From Moraxella nonliquefaciens (GTDB taxonomy: Bacteria; Pseudomonadota; Gammaproteobacteria; Pseudomonadales; Moraxellaceae), in the NCBI RefSeq assembly GCF_001679005.1, contig NZ_LXTW01000012.1, forward strand, positions 143,116-207,115: a stretch of DNA of 64,000 nucleotides. The letters run 5' to 3'. The translations under genes and the position numbers were made by a program. Shown here in pieces: positions 44,461 through 52,603 of this stretch. The notes below the pieces were generated by a model that saw only the letters and a list, made by a program, of their open reading frames with translations, had not been told where the DNA came from and did not search any database. How positions within the stretch are numbered: the stretch's first letter is position 1; each line of letters begins with the position of its first letter.

Positions 44461-45502
44461 CATCATACCCAACCATGACCTATCGCACAACAACACCATG
44501 GCACTCTCTTGCACTGCTTGTCATGCGATGATTTTGGATGATGCCGATACGCTTGGTGATGACATTGCTGCTGCCATAGATTTTGCCAAATGCCATGAGT
44601 TGCCGTTATTTGTCCTATCCTATGGCAGTAATGTGATTTTGCCAAATGTACTCAATGCCCTTGTACTAATGCCCAAAATACAAGGCATTGAAGTTGTGCA
44701 AGAGACCAATGATGGCATCACTTTGCAAGTTGCTTGTGGAGAAAACTGGCATGACTTGATAAAAACATGTCTGAATAAAGGTTATTTTGGTCTTGAAAAT
44801 CTGGCTCTAATCCCAGGGCTTGTAGGAGCGTGTCCTGTGCAAAATATCGGAGCATACGGCGTGCAAGTCTCTGATTTTATCACAAAAGTCATCGCTTATG
44901 ATTTGACAGATGGACAAAGGTATGAATTTGATAACACCGCGTGTCAGTTTGGTTACCGTTACAGTTTCTTTAAGGCCAATGCAGGACGGTATTTGATTAG
45001 CCATGTCATTTTCACCCTTCACAAAGACCCAAAGGTCTTGACAAATTATGGTGATTTGGCAAGTTTGGCACAAGAATTTGCCAACAACAACAAACGAGAC
45101 GCCCCCCATCCCATTGACGTATTTCATGCAGTCATTAGCATTCGTCAAAGTAAACTGCCAGACCCTGCTGTTTTGGCAAATTGTGGTTCATTTTTTCAAA
45201 ATCCGATTGTTTCTATGAGTCAATTTACCATTTTAAAAGAACAATTTGCCAATTTGTCAGGTCATCTCATCACTGATGATTTGATAAAAATCCCCGCAGG
45301 CTGGCTCATTGAGCAGGCAGGATTAAAGGGTGGGGGTGTGGCACCAATTTTAACATATGATAAGCAAGCCCTTGTATTAACCAATCATGCTCCACACATT
45401 GCCACACAAGATGACATTCGCACGGCTCAGGAATTTATCGTGCGTGCCGTGCAGGACAAGTTTGGCATAACTTTGGTGCGTGAACCTGTGTGGGTGGTAT
45501 GA
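44453..45502 (+). CDS. murB: UDP-N-acetylenolpyruvoylglucosamine reductase
   Basis: FAD flavoprotein that makes UDP-N-acetylmuramate. FAD-binding YGSNVILPNVLNALVLM near residue 60, GLVGACPVQNIGAYGVQVSDFI in part near 122, a catalytic Ser in NCGSFFQNPIV near 242, and the C-terminal IPAGWLIEQAGLKG near 282. The long C-terminal form (type I) has 349 residues. ATG 44453 overlaps the phosphatase end. It overlaps the next gene as ATGA. Confidence 0.95.
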   Translation: MADIIPNHDLSHNNTMALSCTACHAMILDDADTLGDDIAAAIDFAKCHELPLFVLSYGSNVILPNVLNALVLMPKIQGIEVVQETNDGITLQVACGENWHDLIKTCLNKGYFGLENLALIPGLVGACPVQNIGAYGVQVSDFITKVIAYDLTDGQRYEFDNTACQFGYRYSFFKANAGRYLISHVIFTLHKDPKVLTNYGDLASLAQEFANNNKRDAPHPIDVFHAVISIRQSKLPDPAVLANCGSFFQNPIVSMSQFTILKEQFANLSGHLITDDLIKIPAGWLIEQAGLKGGGVAPILTYDKQALVLTNHAPHIATQDDIRTAQEFIVRAVQDKFGITLVREPVWVV

Positions 45503-46209
45503 TGGGTGTGAGGCGAGAGCGTCTTTGGCAAGCGACAACAACCTTGACAATCGTCGGTGGACTGACTGCTTTATCGGTATTTACGCCCATTTTTGCCAAC
45601 GTTGGGGTGTTTGTCCTTGATGTATTTAGCAAAACTACCCTAAGCGTAAATGATGATTCACCGACTGCCATCGTGTTATTGGGGGGTGGACTTATCAAAA
45701 AAGATGGTAAGATTGCTCTAAATCACTACACTCAAAGCCGTGCTGATACTGCCATTGGTATTCATGATGGCACCATGCCCATCATCACCAGTGGGGTAGA
45801 ATCGCCGTGGCTTCAAGACTATATTGAAGAAAAACACCCCCAAGCGTTCATTATCAGCGATAACGCCAGCATGAATACTTGTGAGAATGCCATTTTTACC
45901 GCCAAACTGCTTGCTCATCATGAACTGGGTGAGAGCGTGTATTTGGTTACTGACCGTTATCATATGGCACGAGCAAGACGACAATTTGCACAGGCTGGCA
46001 TTAGCACAATACCACAACCTGCACCGCTTACTATACCGCTTTCATGGGGCAACGGGCATAATAATTGGGTGCATTCACGGCGAACGATTTATGAAATGAT
46101 GGCATTGGCACGAGACATTTTACGACCACAAAATAACTGTCGCATGGCAGATGAGATTAGTTTAGAAGAGATCAGTACACCCAGACGTGAACCAAAAATA
46201 TTTTTTTAG
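45499..46209 (+). CDS. YdcF/DUF218-family membrane protein
   Basis: About 236 residues. An N-terminal transmembrane segment (about 12-36) is followed by the DUF218 domain: AIVLLGGGLIKKDG near 52, DTAIGIHDGTMPIITSGVE near 78, a motif ASMNTCENAIFTAKLL near 122 and VYLVTDRYHMARARRQFAQAGI in part near 145. DUF218 proteins include the ElyC/SanA group linked to envelope polysaccharide. ATG 45499 overlaps the murB stop (ATGA); ATG 45502 is an alternative. Confidence 0.85.
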   Translation: MMGVRRERLWQATTTLTIVGGLTALSVFTPIFANVGVFVLDVFSKTTLSVNDDSPTAIVLLGGGLIKKDGKIALNHYTQSRADTAIGIHDGTMPIITSGVESPWLQDYIEEKHPQAFIISDNASMNTCENAIFTAKLLAHHELGESVYLVTDRYHMARARRQFAQAGISTIPQPAPLTIPLSWGNGHNNWVHSRRTIYEMMALARDILRPQNNCRMADEISLEEISTPRREPKIFF

Positions 46210-46258
46210 AATTTCGCCCATTATTTTAAAAATATTTAAAAAATTCACAAAAAAAGGC

Positions 46259-46286
46259 TTGCATTATTTAAAAATTTAGCTATAAT
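46259..46286 (+). promoter_or_regulatory. Promoter of tRNA-Ser(TGA)
   Basis: TTGCAT (46259-46264), a 16-base spacer and a perfect TATAAT (46281-46286), with the tRNA 10 bases downstream. Confidence 0.75.
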
Positions 46287-46296
46287 ACGCACCCAA

Positions 46297-46387
46297 GGAA
46301 GCTTGGCAGAGCGGTTGAATGCACCGGTCTTGAAAACCGGCGTGGGTTCATAGCCCACCGAGAGTTCGAATCTCTCAGCTTCCGCCA
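46297..46387 (+). tRNA. tRNA-Ser (anticodon TGA)
   Basis: 91 bases with CCA. Acceptor GGAAGCT pairs with AGCTTCC. Anticodon stem CCGGT/ACCGG encloses CTTGAAA giving TGA. A long variable arm (GTGGGTTCATAGCCCAC core) marks class II, and the T arm is GAGAG-TTCGAAT-CTCTC. Reads UCA/UCG. Terminator follows. Confidence 0.97.
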
Positions 46388-46700
46388 TTATTGAAAAACC
46401 GTCCTTTTGGGCGGTTTTTTTCTGACCAAAAATAAAAGGGAAAAAGACAAAAAAGAGTGTTCATAGGGGTAATTGATGCACGTTTTATGAGTGTTAGGTG
46501 TTGTTTGGGCGGACACTTATCTTTAAAACTAAAATTTAAATCTTTAAAATTCAAAATGTTGATACATTAAAACAAAAACTGTTAAAATCACTGATTTAAC
46601 CTGTATCATCAGTCCAGCAAAAGCACACCATTTGGGGCAAAATCATTTATTTTTGGACTGTTTTGGGCTACAATAACTCAAATTCATCACATTTGTCATC
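46388..46700. other. Intergenic region between tRNA-Ser(TGA) and rsgA
   Basis: 313 bases. It begins with the tRNA terminator (46394-46421). A TACAAT -10-like hexamer at 46669-46674 could serve rsgA, but no well-spaced -35 was seen. Otherwise AT-rich with no gene recognised. Confidence 0.6.
46394..46421 (+). terminator. Terminator of tRNA-Ser(TGA)
   Basis: AAAAACCGTCC, a TTTT loop and GGGCGGTTTTTT form a stem with one mismatch or wobble and end in a run of T. Confidence 0.85.
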
Positions 46701-47738
46701 ATGTCTCTTATCCGCAAACGCAAACTCACCAAAAACCAAACCCGTCAAATCAAAAAAAACCAAGAAGCCATCACCGATGATGGTACTTTTGCCACAGGCG
46801 TGGTGGTGTCGCATTTTGGCAAGCAGTTAGACGTTCAAATCACCGTCCTGCCCCAAATCATGCCAAAAGCATCTTTAACGGTTGGGCAGATATGGCGGTG
46901 TCATGCTCGCACTAATCTGCCCATGTTAACCACAGGCGATGTGGTTAAATTTAGCCTTGATGATATCGCAGGCACAGGACGCATTGAACAGCTGCTGCCA
47001 CGCACAACCCTAATCACACGACCTGACCGCTACCATAAGGTCAAGCCTGTTGCCAGTAATGTGGCAATTTTGGTGATTGTTTTTGCTCCCCTGCCTAAGC
47101 CTGCCACAGGATTGATTGACCGTTATATTTTGGTAGCACGATTGTCCAATATTAGACCCCTGTTGGTACTAAATAAGGCAGATTTGTTAGATGAGCATCC
47201 AGAAGTGGTGCAGATTTATCAAGAATATCAATCACTTGGGCGAAGATACGGTTTTGATGTCATTCAAAGCTCTGGTGTGGACATGATGGGGCTGGATACA
47301 TTAAAATCACACATTGAAGGCAGGCTTGCCATCTTTGCAGGGCAGTCAGGTGTGGGTAAGTCTAGCCTGATAAACCACATCTTGCCCCATGCCAAGCAGT
47401 CCACGAACATCATATCGGTAGGTTCGCAGTTGGGTCAGCACACCACGACAACCAGTCGCTTGCTTGCTTATGATATGGGTGATTTGACAAAGGGCGGAAT
47501 CATTGATACGCCCGGCATTCGTGAATATGGCATTTGGCACTTATCGGCAGATGACATTTTAAAGGGATTTGATGAACTCAATGACTTGCATGGTGCATGT
47601 CAGTTTCGAGATTGTAGCCACGCCCCCAATGCCAAAGGCTGTGCATTTTGGCAGGCGGTGGCGGATGGGGTGGTATTGTCTTGGCGTGTTGAGAATTTTA
47701 ATGAGATGGTAGCAGAAGCCAAGCAGGGACAAGCGTGA
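46701..47738 (+). CDS. rsgA: Ribosome small-subunit biogenesis GTPase RsgA
   Basis: Circularly permuted GTPase needed for late 30S maturation. An OB-fold N-terminus follows a very basic leader. G4 LVLNKADLLDE near residue 153, P-loop AGQSGVGKSSLIN near 213, G3 DTPGIREYG near 270 and the zinc knuckle CQFRDCSHAPNAKGC near 297. 345 residues is usual. ATG 46701 has no clear ribosome site. The rhodanese gene follows after 73 bases. Confidence 0.95.
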   Translation: MSLIRKRKLTKNQTRQIKKNQEAITDDGTFATGVVVSHFGKQLDVQITVLPQIMPKASLTVGQIWRCHARTNLPMLTTGDVVKFSLDDIAGTGRIEQLLPRTTLITRPDRYHKVKPVASNVAILVIVFAPLPKPATGLIDRYILVARLSNIRPLLVLNKADLLDEHPEVVQIYQEYQSLGRRYGFDVIQSSGVDMMGLDTLKSHIEGRLAIFAGQSGVGKSSLINHILPHAKQSTNIISVGSQLGQHTTTTSRLLAYDMGDLTKGGIIDTPGIREYGIWHLSADDILKGFDELNDLHGACQFRDCSHAPNAKGCAFWQAVADGVVLSWRVENFNEMVAEAKQGQA

Positions 47739-47811
47739 TAAAATAACCAAAATGAGTGCAATTATGACAAATAACAGGTATAATATCAGTTTTTAAAATT
47801 TTGGAGCAACC

Positions 47812-48231
47812 ATGGAACGTTGGTTTGAGTTTATGGGCAATCACCCGTTTTTATTCGGACTGCTCTTTGTCTTTGCTATCATGTTTTTTAGTATTGAGAA
47901 TAAACGCAGCGGTAAGAAAATTTCCCCCCAAGCGTTGGGATTGTTGGTTAATAATGACAATGCGACGTTGATTGACATTCGTCCTGCCAATAAATTTGCC
48001 ACAGGGCATATCGCAGGTTCTCGCAACATTGCCTTTACTGAGCTTAAAAACCATCTGCCAGAGTTACAAGCGATGACCAATCCCATCGTCTTTATTTGTG
48101 ATATTGGCATGCAGGCGGGCATGGCGGTGCAACTGGTCGGCAAACCCAATGCCATGCGACTAGAAGGAGGCATTGCTAATTATCAAGCACAAGGCTTACC
48201 TTTGGTTGGTGTAAAAACGGCAAAAAAATAA
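47812..48231 (+). CDS. Rhodanese-like membrane-anchored protein (YibN-like)
   Basis: 139 residues. An N-terminal membrane helix (about 10-26) precedes a rhodanese domain with TLIDIRPANKFATGHIAGSRNI in part near 52 and the Cys-bearing active loop ICDIGMQAG near 95. YibN in E. coli sits next to grxC and secB, and the same order is present here. Sulfurtransferase activity is likely but the acceptor is unknown. GGAGCAACC precedes the ATG. Confidence 0.88.
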   Translation: MERWFEFMGNHPFLFGLLFVFAIMFFSIENKRSGKKISPQALGLLVNNDNATLIDIRPANKFATGHIAGSRNIAFTELKNHLPELQAMTNPIVFICDIGMQAGMAVQLVGKPNAMRLEGGIANYQAQGLPLVGVKTAKK

Positions 48232-48249
48232 CCTTGTAGCACCTCTCAA

Positions 48250-48292
48250 ACCGCTCTTGAAATATTCAAACTCACCATTATATAAGAGCGGT
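48250..48292. repeat. Inverted repeat between the rhodanese gene and grxC
   Basis: ACCGCTCTT (48250-48258) and AAGAGCGGT (48284-48292) are perfect 9-base inverted arms with a 25-base gap. There is no T tract, so termination is uncertain. Confidence 0.5.
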
Positions 48293-48332
48293 ACATAATA
48301 TTTTATAACATTTCACAACATGTAGGATGATT

Positions 48333-48596
48333 ATGCAACCTGTAACCATTTATGTTAAACAAACCTGCCCCTATTGTATCAGTGCCAAGCGACTGTTAGA
48401 GCATAAAGGTGTGGTGTATACTGAATTTGATGTAACCAAGATGAACCAAACAGAGCTTGAAGAGGTTGCTGTTAAGACCAATCATCATCGCACTGTGCCA
48501 AAGATTTTCATCGGCGACACTTTTATCGGTGGTTTTGATGACCTTAACAGATTAGACAAAGAAGGCAGACTTGACAAAATGTTAAGTATTGATTAA
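48333..48596 (+). CDS. grxC: Glutaredoxin 3
   Basis: Small dithiol glutaredoxin of 87 residues. Active site CPYC near residue 12, the cis-Pro region TVPKIFIG near 60 and GGFDDLNRL near 70 are glutathione-binding. AGGA at 48322 region and the spacing favour ATG 48333 over 48327. It reduces protein disulfides with glutathione. Its place before secB is conserved. Confidence 0.95.
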   Translation: MQPVTIYVKQTCPYCISAKRLLEHKGVVYTEFDVTKMNQTELEEVAVKTNHHRTVPKIFIGDTFIGGFDDLNRLDKEGRLDKMLSID

Positions 48597-48741
48597 TAAT
48601 AATGTTAATTTTTGATTGATAATAGAGACATTGTATGTTTCAAACTGATGAGGTTGTGATGACTTTATCAATGGTTTTTTGATTTGGGTGAGTGTGTTTA
48701 TCATTTGAGTCAAAAGTATTTTAAGTTAAAAGGAGGCTATC

Positions 48742-49182
48742 ATGGCTGACGAACAAACCGCCCCACAATTGGGTTTAGAGCGTATTTATGTCAAGGACAT
48801 CTCATTGGAGGTGCCAAGTGCTGAGGTGTTTACCAAAGAGTGGCAACCTGAGTTGGACATTGGTTTGACTACGACCAGTTCTGATTTAGATGAAGACCAC
48901 AAAGAGGTGATATTGACTGTGAGCGTTACTGCCAAAAATGCAGATAGCACCGCATTCATCGCTGAGGTACAACAAGCAGGGATTTTCTTGCTACGTAATA
49001 TCCCAGAGGCGGACATGCCACACCTATTGAATGCTTATTGCCCCAATGTGCTGTTCCCTTATGCTCGTGAGGTCATCAGTGACATCATCGCACGTGGCAG
49101 TTTCCCACAGCTTTTACTTGCTCCTGTCAATTTTGATCAAGCATTTTTACAAAGCCAAGCCCAAGCTGATGGTAATGCCTAA
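48742..49182 (+). CDS. secB: Protein-export chaperone SecB
   Basis: Cytosolic tetrameric chaperone that hands preproteins to SecA. 146 residues, with IYVKDISLEVPSAEVF near residue 15, the QAGIFLLRNIP segment near 83, and LLNAYCPNVLFPYAREVISDIIARGSFPQLLLAPVNFD in part near 96. A strong AGGAGG lies before the ATG at 48742. A strong terminator follows. Confidence 0.96.
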   Translation: MADEQTAPQLGLERIYVKDISLEVPSAEVFTKEWQPELDIGLTTTSSDLDEDHKEVILTVSVTAKNADSTAFIAEVQQAGIFLLRNIPEADMPHLLNAYCPNVLFPYAREVISDIIARGSFPQLLLAPVNFDQAFLQSQAQADGNA

Positions 49183-49251
49183 TTGTTAGATGAAGTTTTG
49201 ATTTATAAATGTCCGTCAAGTCTCATTCGTTCATGATGTTTGATGGATAAC

Positions 49252-49284
49252 AAAAACCCCAAAAGTCATGCTTTTGGGGTTTTT
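49252..49284. terminator. Strong bidirectional terminator after secB
   Basis: AAAAACCCCAAAAG (49252-49265) and CTTTTGGGGTTTTT (49271-49284) form a perfect 14-base stem with a 5-base loop. It serves secB and the convergent His-rich gene. Confidence 0.92.
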
Positions 49285-49304
49285 GGCGTGATAAATCTGA
49301 AAAA

Positions 49305-49640
49305 TCAGGCAACAACCTCTATCGCACCGTGGTCATCACAATGGTCGCCATGCTGATGGTGCAAACGTCCATCCACGACATAACAAATGTGGTCGCCATG
49401 TGGTATGGCGTCATGTCCACAGCCTTCGCCATGAACGTGGTCGTGGCAGTGATGAGCTTGGTTGCACTCATCAGGATTTTGCTGATTGATTTCTAGCACG
49501 TGTTCATCAACATGGTCGCCATGCTGATGGTGCAAATGTCCATCATGCAGATAATCCACATGGTCGTCATGAACAATGGCAGTATGTCCACAGCCTTCGC
49601 CATGAACGTGGTCGTGGTTGGGGTGAATGGTGCAAGTCAT
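49305..49640 (-). CDS. Histidine-rich metal-binding protein with internal duplication
   Basis: 111 residues from ATG 49640, with GGAG upstream. No signal peptide. About a quarter of residues are His (27), with 7 Cys. Two copies of one module: HDHVHGEGCGH, then DGHLHHQHGDHVDEH (copy 1) or DGRLHHQHGDHCDDH (copy 2), separated by a linker with NQQNPDECNQ. Such proteins are likely zinc or other metal buffers, storage proteins or metallochaperones. The frame is open further upstream to 49703, but without a ribosome site. Confidence 0.65.
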   Translation of the reverse strand: MTCTIHPNHDHVHGEGCGHTAIVHDDHVDYLHDGHLHHQHGDHVDEHVLEINQQNPDECNQAHHCHDHVHGEGCGHDAIPHGDHICYVVDGRLHHQHGDHCDDHGAIEVVA

Positions 49641-49801
49641 GATATGCTCCTTAGATGATATTAATAAAGGATTGATGATGATTAACATGAACATTCTAAG
49701 CACATCATGACATAAAGTAAAGGTTATAGAATTTCAAAACGGCAGGTTTTTGGGGTTTTTATAATAATTATTCATGGTTTTTTATTTTTATAAATAAACT
49801 A

Positions 49802-50218
49802 TTATAGTTCTGGCAGTTCATCATCAGCTTTTGCAAGGTGTTTTAAGATTTTGATGTACTCATCTTTTTGGTTTAATAATTCATCTTTATGGGCGATGAT
49901 TAGTCTTAACTTTTCTATGTCGTTGTGCAACTGATGAATCTGTTCTTGTAGTTTTTCGTTGTTGTTATAATAATTGTTATTGCCGTGATAATTCTCACCG
50001 ATTTGATAAACCACGCTTTTGCTGTCAAGTTTTAACAGTTCAAATAATTTAACACCAAATAGGCTTGCAATTTCATCTAAGCGTTCTAGGCTAGGCGTAC
50101 TTTTTCCTGTCTCTATCTTAGCATAACCATTGCGGGTTAGCCCCAATTTTTCTGCCATTTGTTCTTGTGTCCAGTTACGCTCTTCACGAAGTTCACGAAT
50201 GGTGTCAAAATCAATCAT
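49802..50218 (-). CDS. XRE-family transcriptional regulator with coiled-coil tail
   Basis: 138 residues. An N-terminal Cro/C1 helix-turn-helix (LREERNWTQEQMAEKLGLTRNGYAKIETGK in part, about 9-38) with a SLERLDEIASLFGV extension. A Tyr/Asn-rich bridge follows, then a coiled coil rich in Leu/Glu/Lys from about 85 (LQEQIHQLHNDIEKLRLI in part). It resembles stand-alone regulators near phage or toxin genes. It is divergent from the next gene; the target is unknown. Confidence 0.85.
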   Translation of the reverse strand: MIDFDTIRELREERNWTQEQMAEKLGLTRNGYAKIETGKSTPSLERLDEIASLFGVKLFELLKLDSKSVVYQIGENYHGNNNYYNNNEKLQEQIHQLHNDIEKLRLIIAHKDELLNQKDEYIKILKHLAKADDELPEL

Positions 50219-50341
50219 AAAAAACCTATTTTTAATAAAAGACTACTGTCAGTTGGCAGATGTAGAGTGTGGGTTGGTTCAACTTTTGGGTAAATTATTG
50301 TAACATATCAGAAATTTTTTGGCAAATTAAATTCCATTAAA

Positions 50342-50725
50342 ATGAATGATATATCCCAAGTCATCTCACTGCTAAAAAGGCATACAAAGATCATTGGCAA
50401 TCAGTTTATTATCTCTGGCTACCAACATCAATCCATCTGGTCTTCTGGTGTATTAGAGGAAGTCTCTTATCTGCTTTTGATTGCTTATGTCAATCTGATG
50501 CAAAGTGACGGTATGGATACTCATAAACGAGTATTGATTGATAAAGTGGTTGATGAATGGGCAGGGATAATAACTGGTATTTTAAATCATCAAAATACAC
50601 CACAAAATAAAATGATGATTAAGCAAAGATTAAATGAAAAATCCATCAAATATACACCCATTATTGATCAAATGCTTGGCGAGCGATTAGATAATAATCC
50701 TGATGACGAAGTATTTTATTTTTGA
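50342..50725 (+). CDS. Hypothetical protein
   Basis: 127 residues, unrecognised. All-helical in appearance, with no signal peptide or Cys. Features: SLLKRHTKIIGNQFII near 8, VLEEVSYLLLIAYVNLMQSD near 38 and an acidic end NPDDEVFYF. The ATG at 50342 has no strong ribosome site. It lies opposite the XRE gene and may be its partner or target; this is a guess. Confidence 0.55.
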   Translation: MNDISQVISLLKRHTKIIGNQFIISGYQHQSIWSSGVLEEVSYLLLIAYVNLMQSDGMDTHKRVLIDKVVDEWAGIITGILNHQNTPQNKMMIKQRLNEKSIKYTPIIDQMLGERLDNNPDDEVFYF

Positions 50726-50815
50726 TGGGTTGTGCTGATATTTGACATATAAAACAGCTCAAACATCGCATTTGGCACATGGTCATTTAAAGTTTAAGGT
50801 GGTTAATTAAAGACA

Positions 50816-51726
50816 ATGGATAGGTTTTTTTCTTTGTGTTTATTGTGGTGGCAGTTGGTTATCTATGGACGGATAACCATAATCGCAAGCAGAAACAACA
50901 ATTTATACAAACAATTTATCAATGTGAAATTAAGACAAAAAGTCAACCAAAAGATGATGGTAGCATTTGTTTGGCTGATGGTGATATTCCTTGTCATTTG
51001 TTAAAAAACTGGGATAAAGTTGAGGGTATGCTTTGTTTGGCTGAAAATTACCGTAAAGGTGCTGATATTTTATTTGGCGATGAAAAATACGGACAAGATT
51101 TACAAAAATCTCTATACTGGTATGAACAACTTGCTTTTGATGGCTATCCTGATGCTCAATTTGAAATGGCAAAAATTCATGAGCAGGGAATTGGCGTATC
51201 CCAAGATTTAAAAAATGCCAATGCTTGGTATTATCAAGCCTATTTATCTGGCAATTTAGAAGCTGGGTTTGTGTTAGCCAATCATTTGGCACAAGGTAGA
51301 GGCATAGAGAAAAATCATCAGCAAGCACTATTATTATATAATGAGTTGGTAGGTTTACACTATGAACCCGCTATTTTTAGAATGGGAGAGATTTATTATA
51401 AAGGACTGTTCGGTATTGAAAAAAATAGAGAAATCGCCTTATAATATTTTCAAAAAATTCCCAATTATCAAGGTGTGTCTGGATTTGATGGGATGATAGA
51501 AAAAATCCAAAGGGAAATCTCACTGGAAAATTCAATGACACAAAAACAACTTGAATTACAAACCCCACAAACACAGTATTCAAATACCAATAAGTATTAT
51601 CCGTCCGAGTATTATGGGCATTCTCATGAATGCACCGCCATTTGTTATGACGGCACGTGTTCTAAAAGTCTAGGCAGGCGTGGTGTTTGTTCATCACATG
51701 GCGGTGTCAAGCATTGGCTTAGATAG
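50816..51726 (+). pseudogene. Sel1-repeat protein gene, frameshifted and with an in-frame stop
   Basis: Two lesions are visible. ATG 50816 (MDRFF...) leads out of frame after the T7 run at 50825-50831; one more T would join it in frame to FVFIVVAVGYLW, a membrane anchor. From GTG 50836 the frame gives Sel1-like repeats (AQFEMAKIHEQGIGVSQDLKNA near 113, AGFVLANHLAQGRGIEKNHQQA near 148). A TAA at 51442-51444 interrupts repeat text that continues in the same frame with YFQKIPNYQGVSGFDG. The remainder ends in a DUF3761-like Cys/His motif (ECTAICYDGTCSKSLGRRG). One C-to-T or similar change would explain the stop. Confidence 0.75.
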
Positions 51727-52324
51727 GCTTTACATGCGTGGGGATAAAATGCCCCATTTTCGCCCCCTTAATCGCCAAATATTCGGCATTAAATGGATTG
51801 ACACCCACCAGTAACGGCACTCGCTCCACCACCTCAATCCCCAACGCCTGCAAATAGGCAAGTTTGTTTGGGTTGTTAGTCAACAGTCTGGCTTTATCAA
51901 TGCCAACGTGTTTTAGCATAACCTCACACATCTCATAAGTACGAGCATCCGCTGGCAGATTAAGCATGAGATTGGCATCTAGCGTATCATGTCCTTGGTC
52001 TTGTAGAGCGTAGGCACGGATTTTATTCACAAGCCCAATGCCACGCCCCTCTTGACGCAGATAGAGTATCGCCCCACAGCCGTGGGCTTGTATCATTTGC
52101 ATGGCGGTATTAAGCTGTGGGCCACAGTCGCATTTTAATGAACCAAAAGCATCGCCTGTTAAGCACTCTGAATGAATGCGAATGAGCGCAATGGCATCAG
52201 GGTCGGCAGATGGCAACCCCACGCTTAGTAAAACATGTTCTTGACCGTGTTCGTTTTCAAAGGCATGAATGATAAAATCGCCATGCACGGTAGGCAAGTT
52301 GGCTTTGCTGATAAATTGATACAA
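51719..52324 (-). CDS. ribA: GTP cyclohydrolase II
   Basis: First committed step of riboflavin synthesis. Zinc ligands in CLTGDAFGSLKCDCGPQL, the catalytic RQEGRGIGLVNKIRAY, and DANLMLNLPADARTYE. No ATG is near the N-terminus: the start is probably TTG 52324, which has GGGGA 6 bases upstream and gives about 201 residues; in-frame TTG codons at 52336 and 52345 are alternatives. The end overlaps that of the convergent Sel1 pseudogene by 8 bases. Confidence 0.95.
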   Translation of the reverse strand: MYQFISKANLPTVHGDFIIHAFENEHGQEHVLLSVGLPSADPDAIALIRIHSECLTGDAFGSLKCDCGPQLNTAMQMIQAHGCGAILYLRQEGRGIGLVNKIRAYALQDQGHDTLDANLMLNLPADARTYEMCEVMLKHVGIDKARLLTNNPNKLAYLQALGIEVVERVPLLVGVNPFNAEYLAIKGAKMGHFIPTHVKPI

Positions 52325-52603
52325 AATTTTCCCCAAAACGTACAATGATGGGGCGTGCTGTCCTTATTGTGTCATCAATGTTGGCACGCCCTGATTAACT
52401 TGTGAATAAATTGTGAATAATTTGTGAATTAAATGGTGCTGCTATGGCAAATTAAAAGGCTATCTTGTAAAATAAGCCACTCATTTAAGTTTAAGTTTGG
52501 CTTTGCTATCATCAAGTTTGGCATTATACCCCAAATTTGTCATGATTTAACATAACTTTGCAAAGATGACTTTTGAAAAATCAAAATCTGGAACACTAGC
52601 CTT

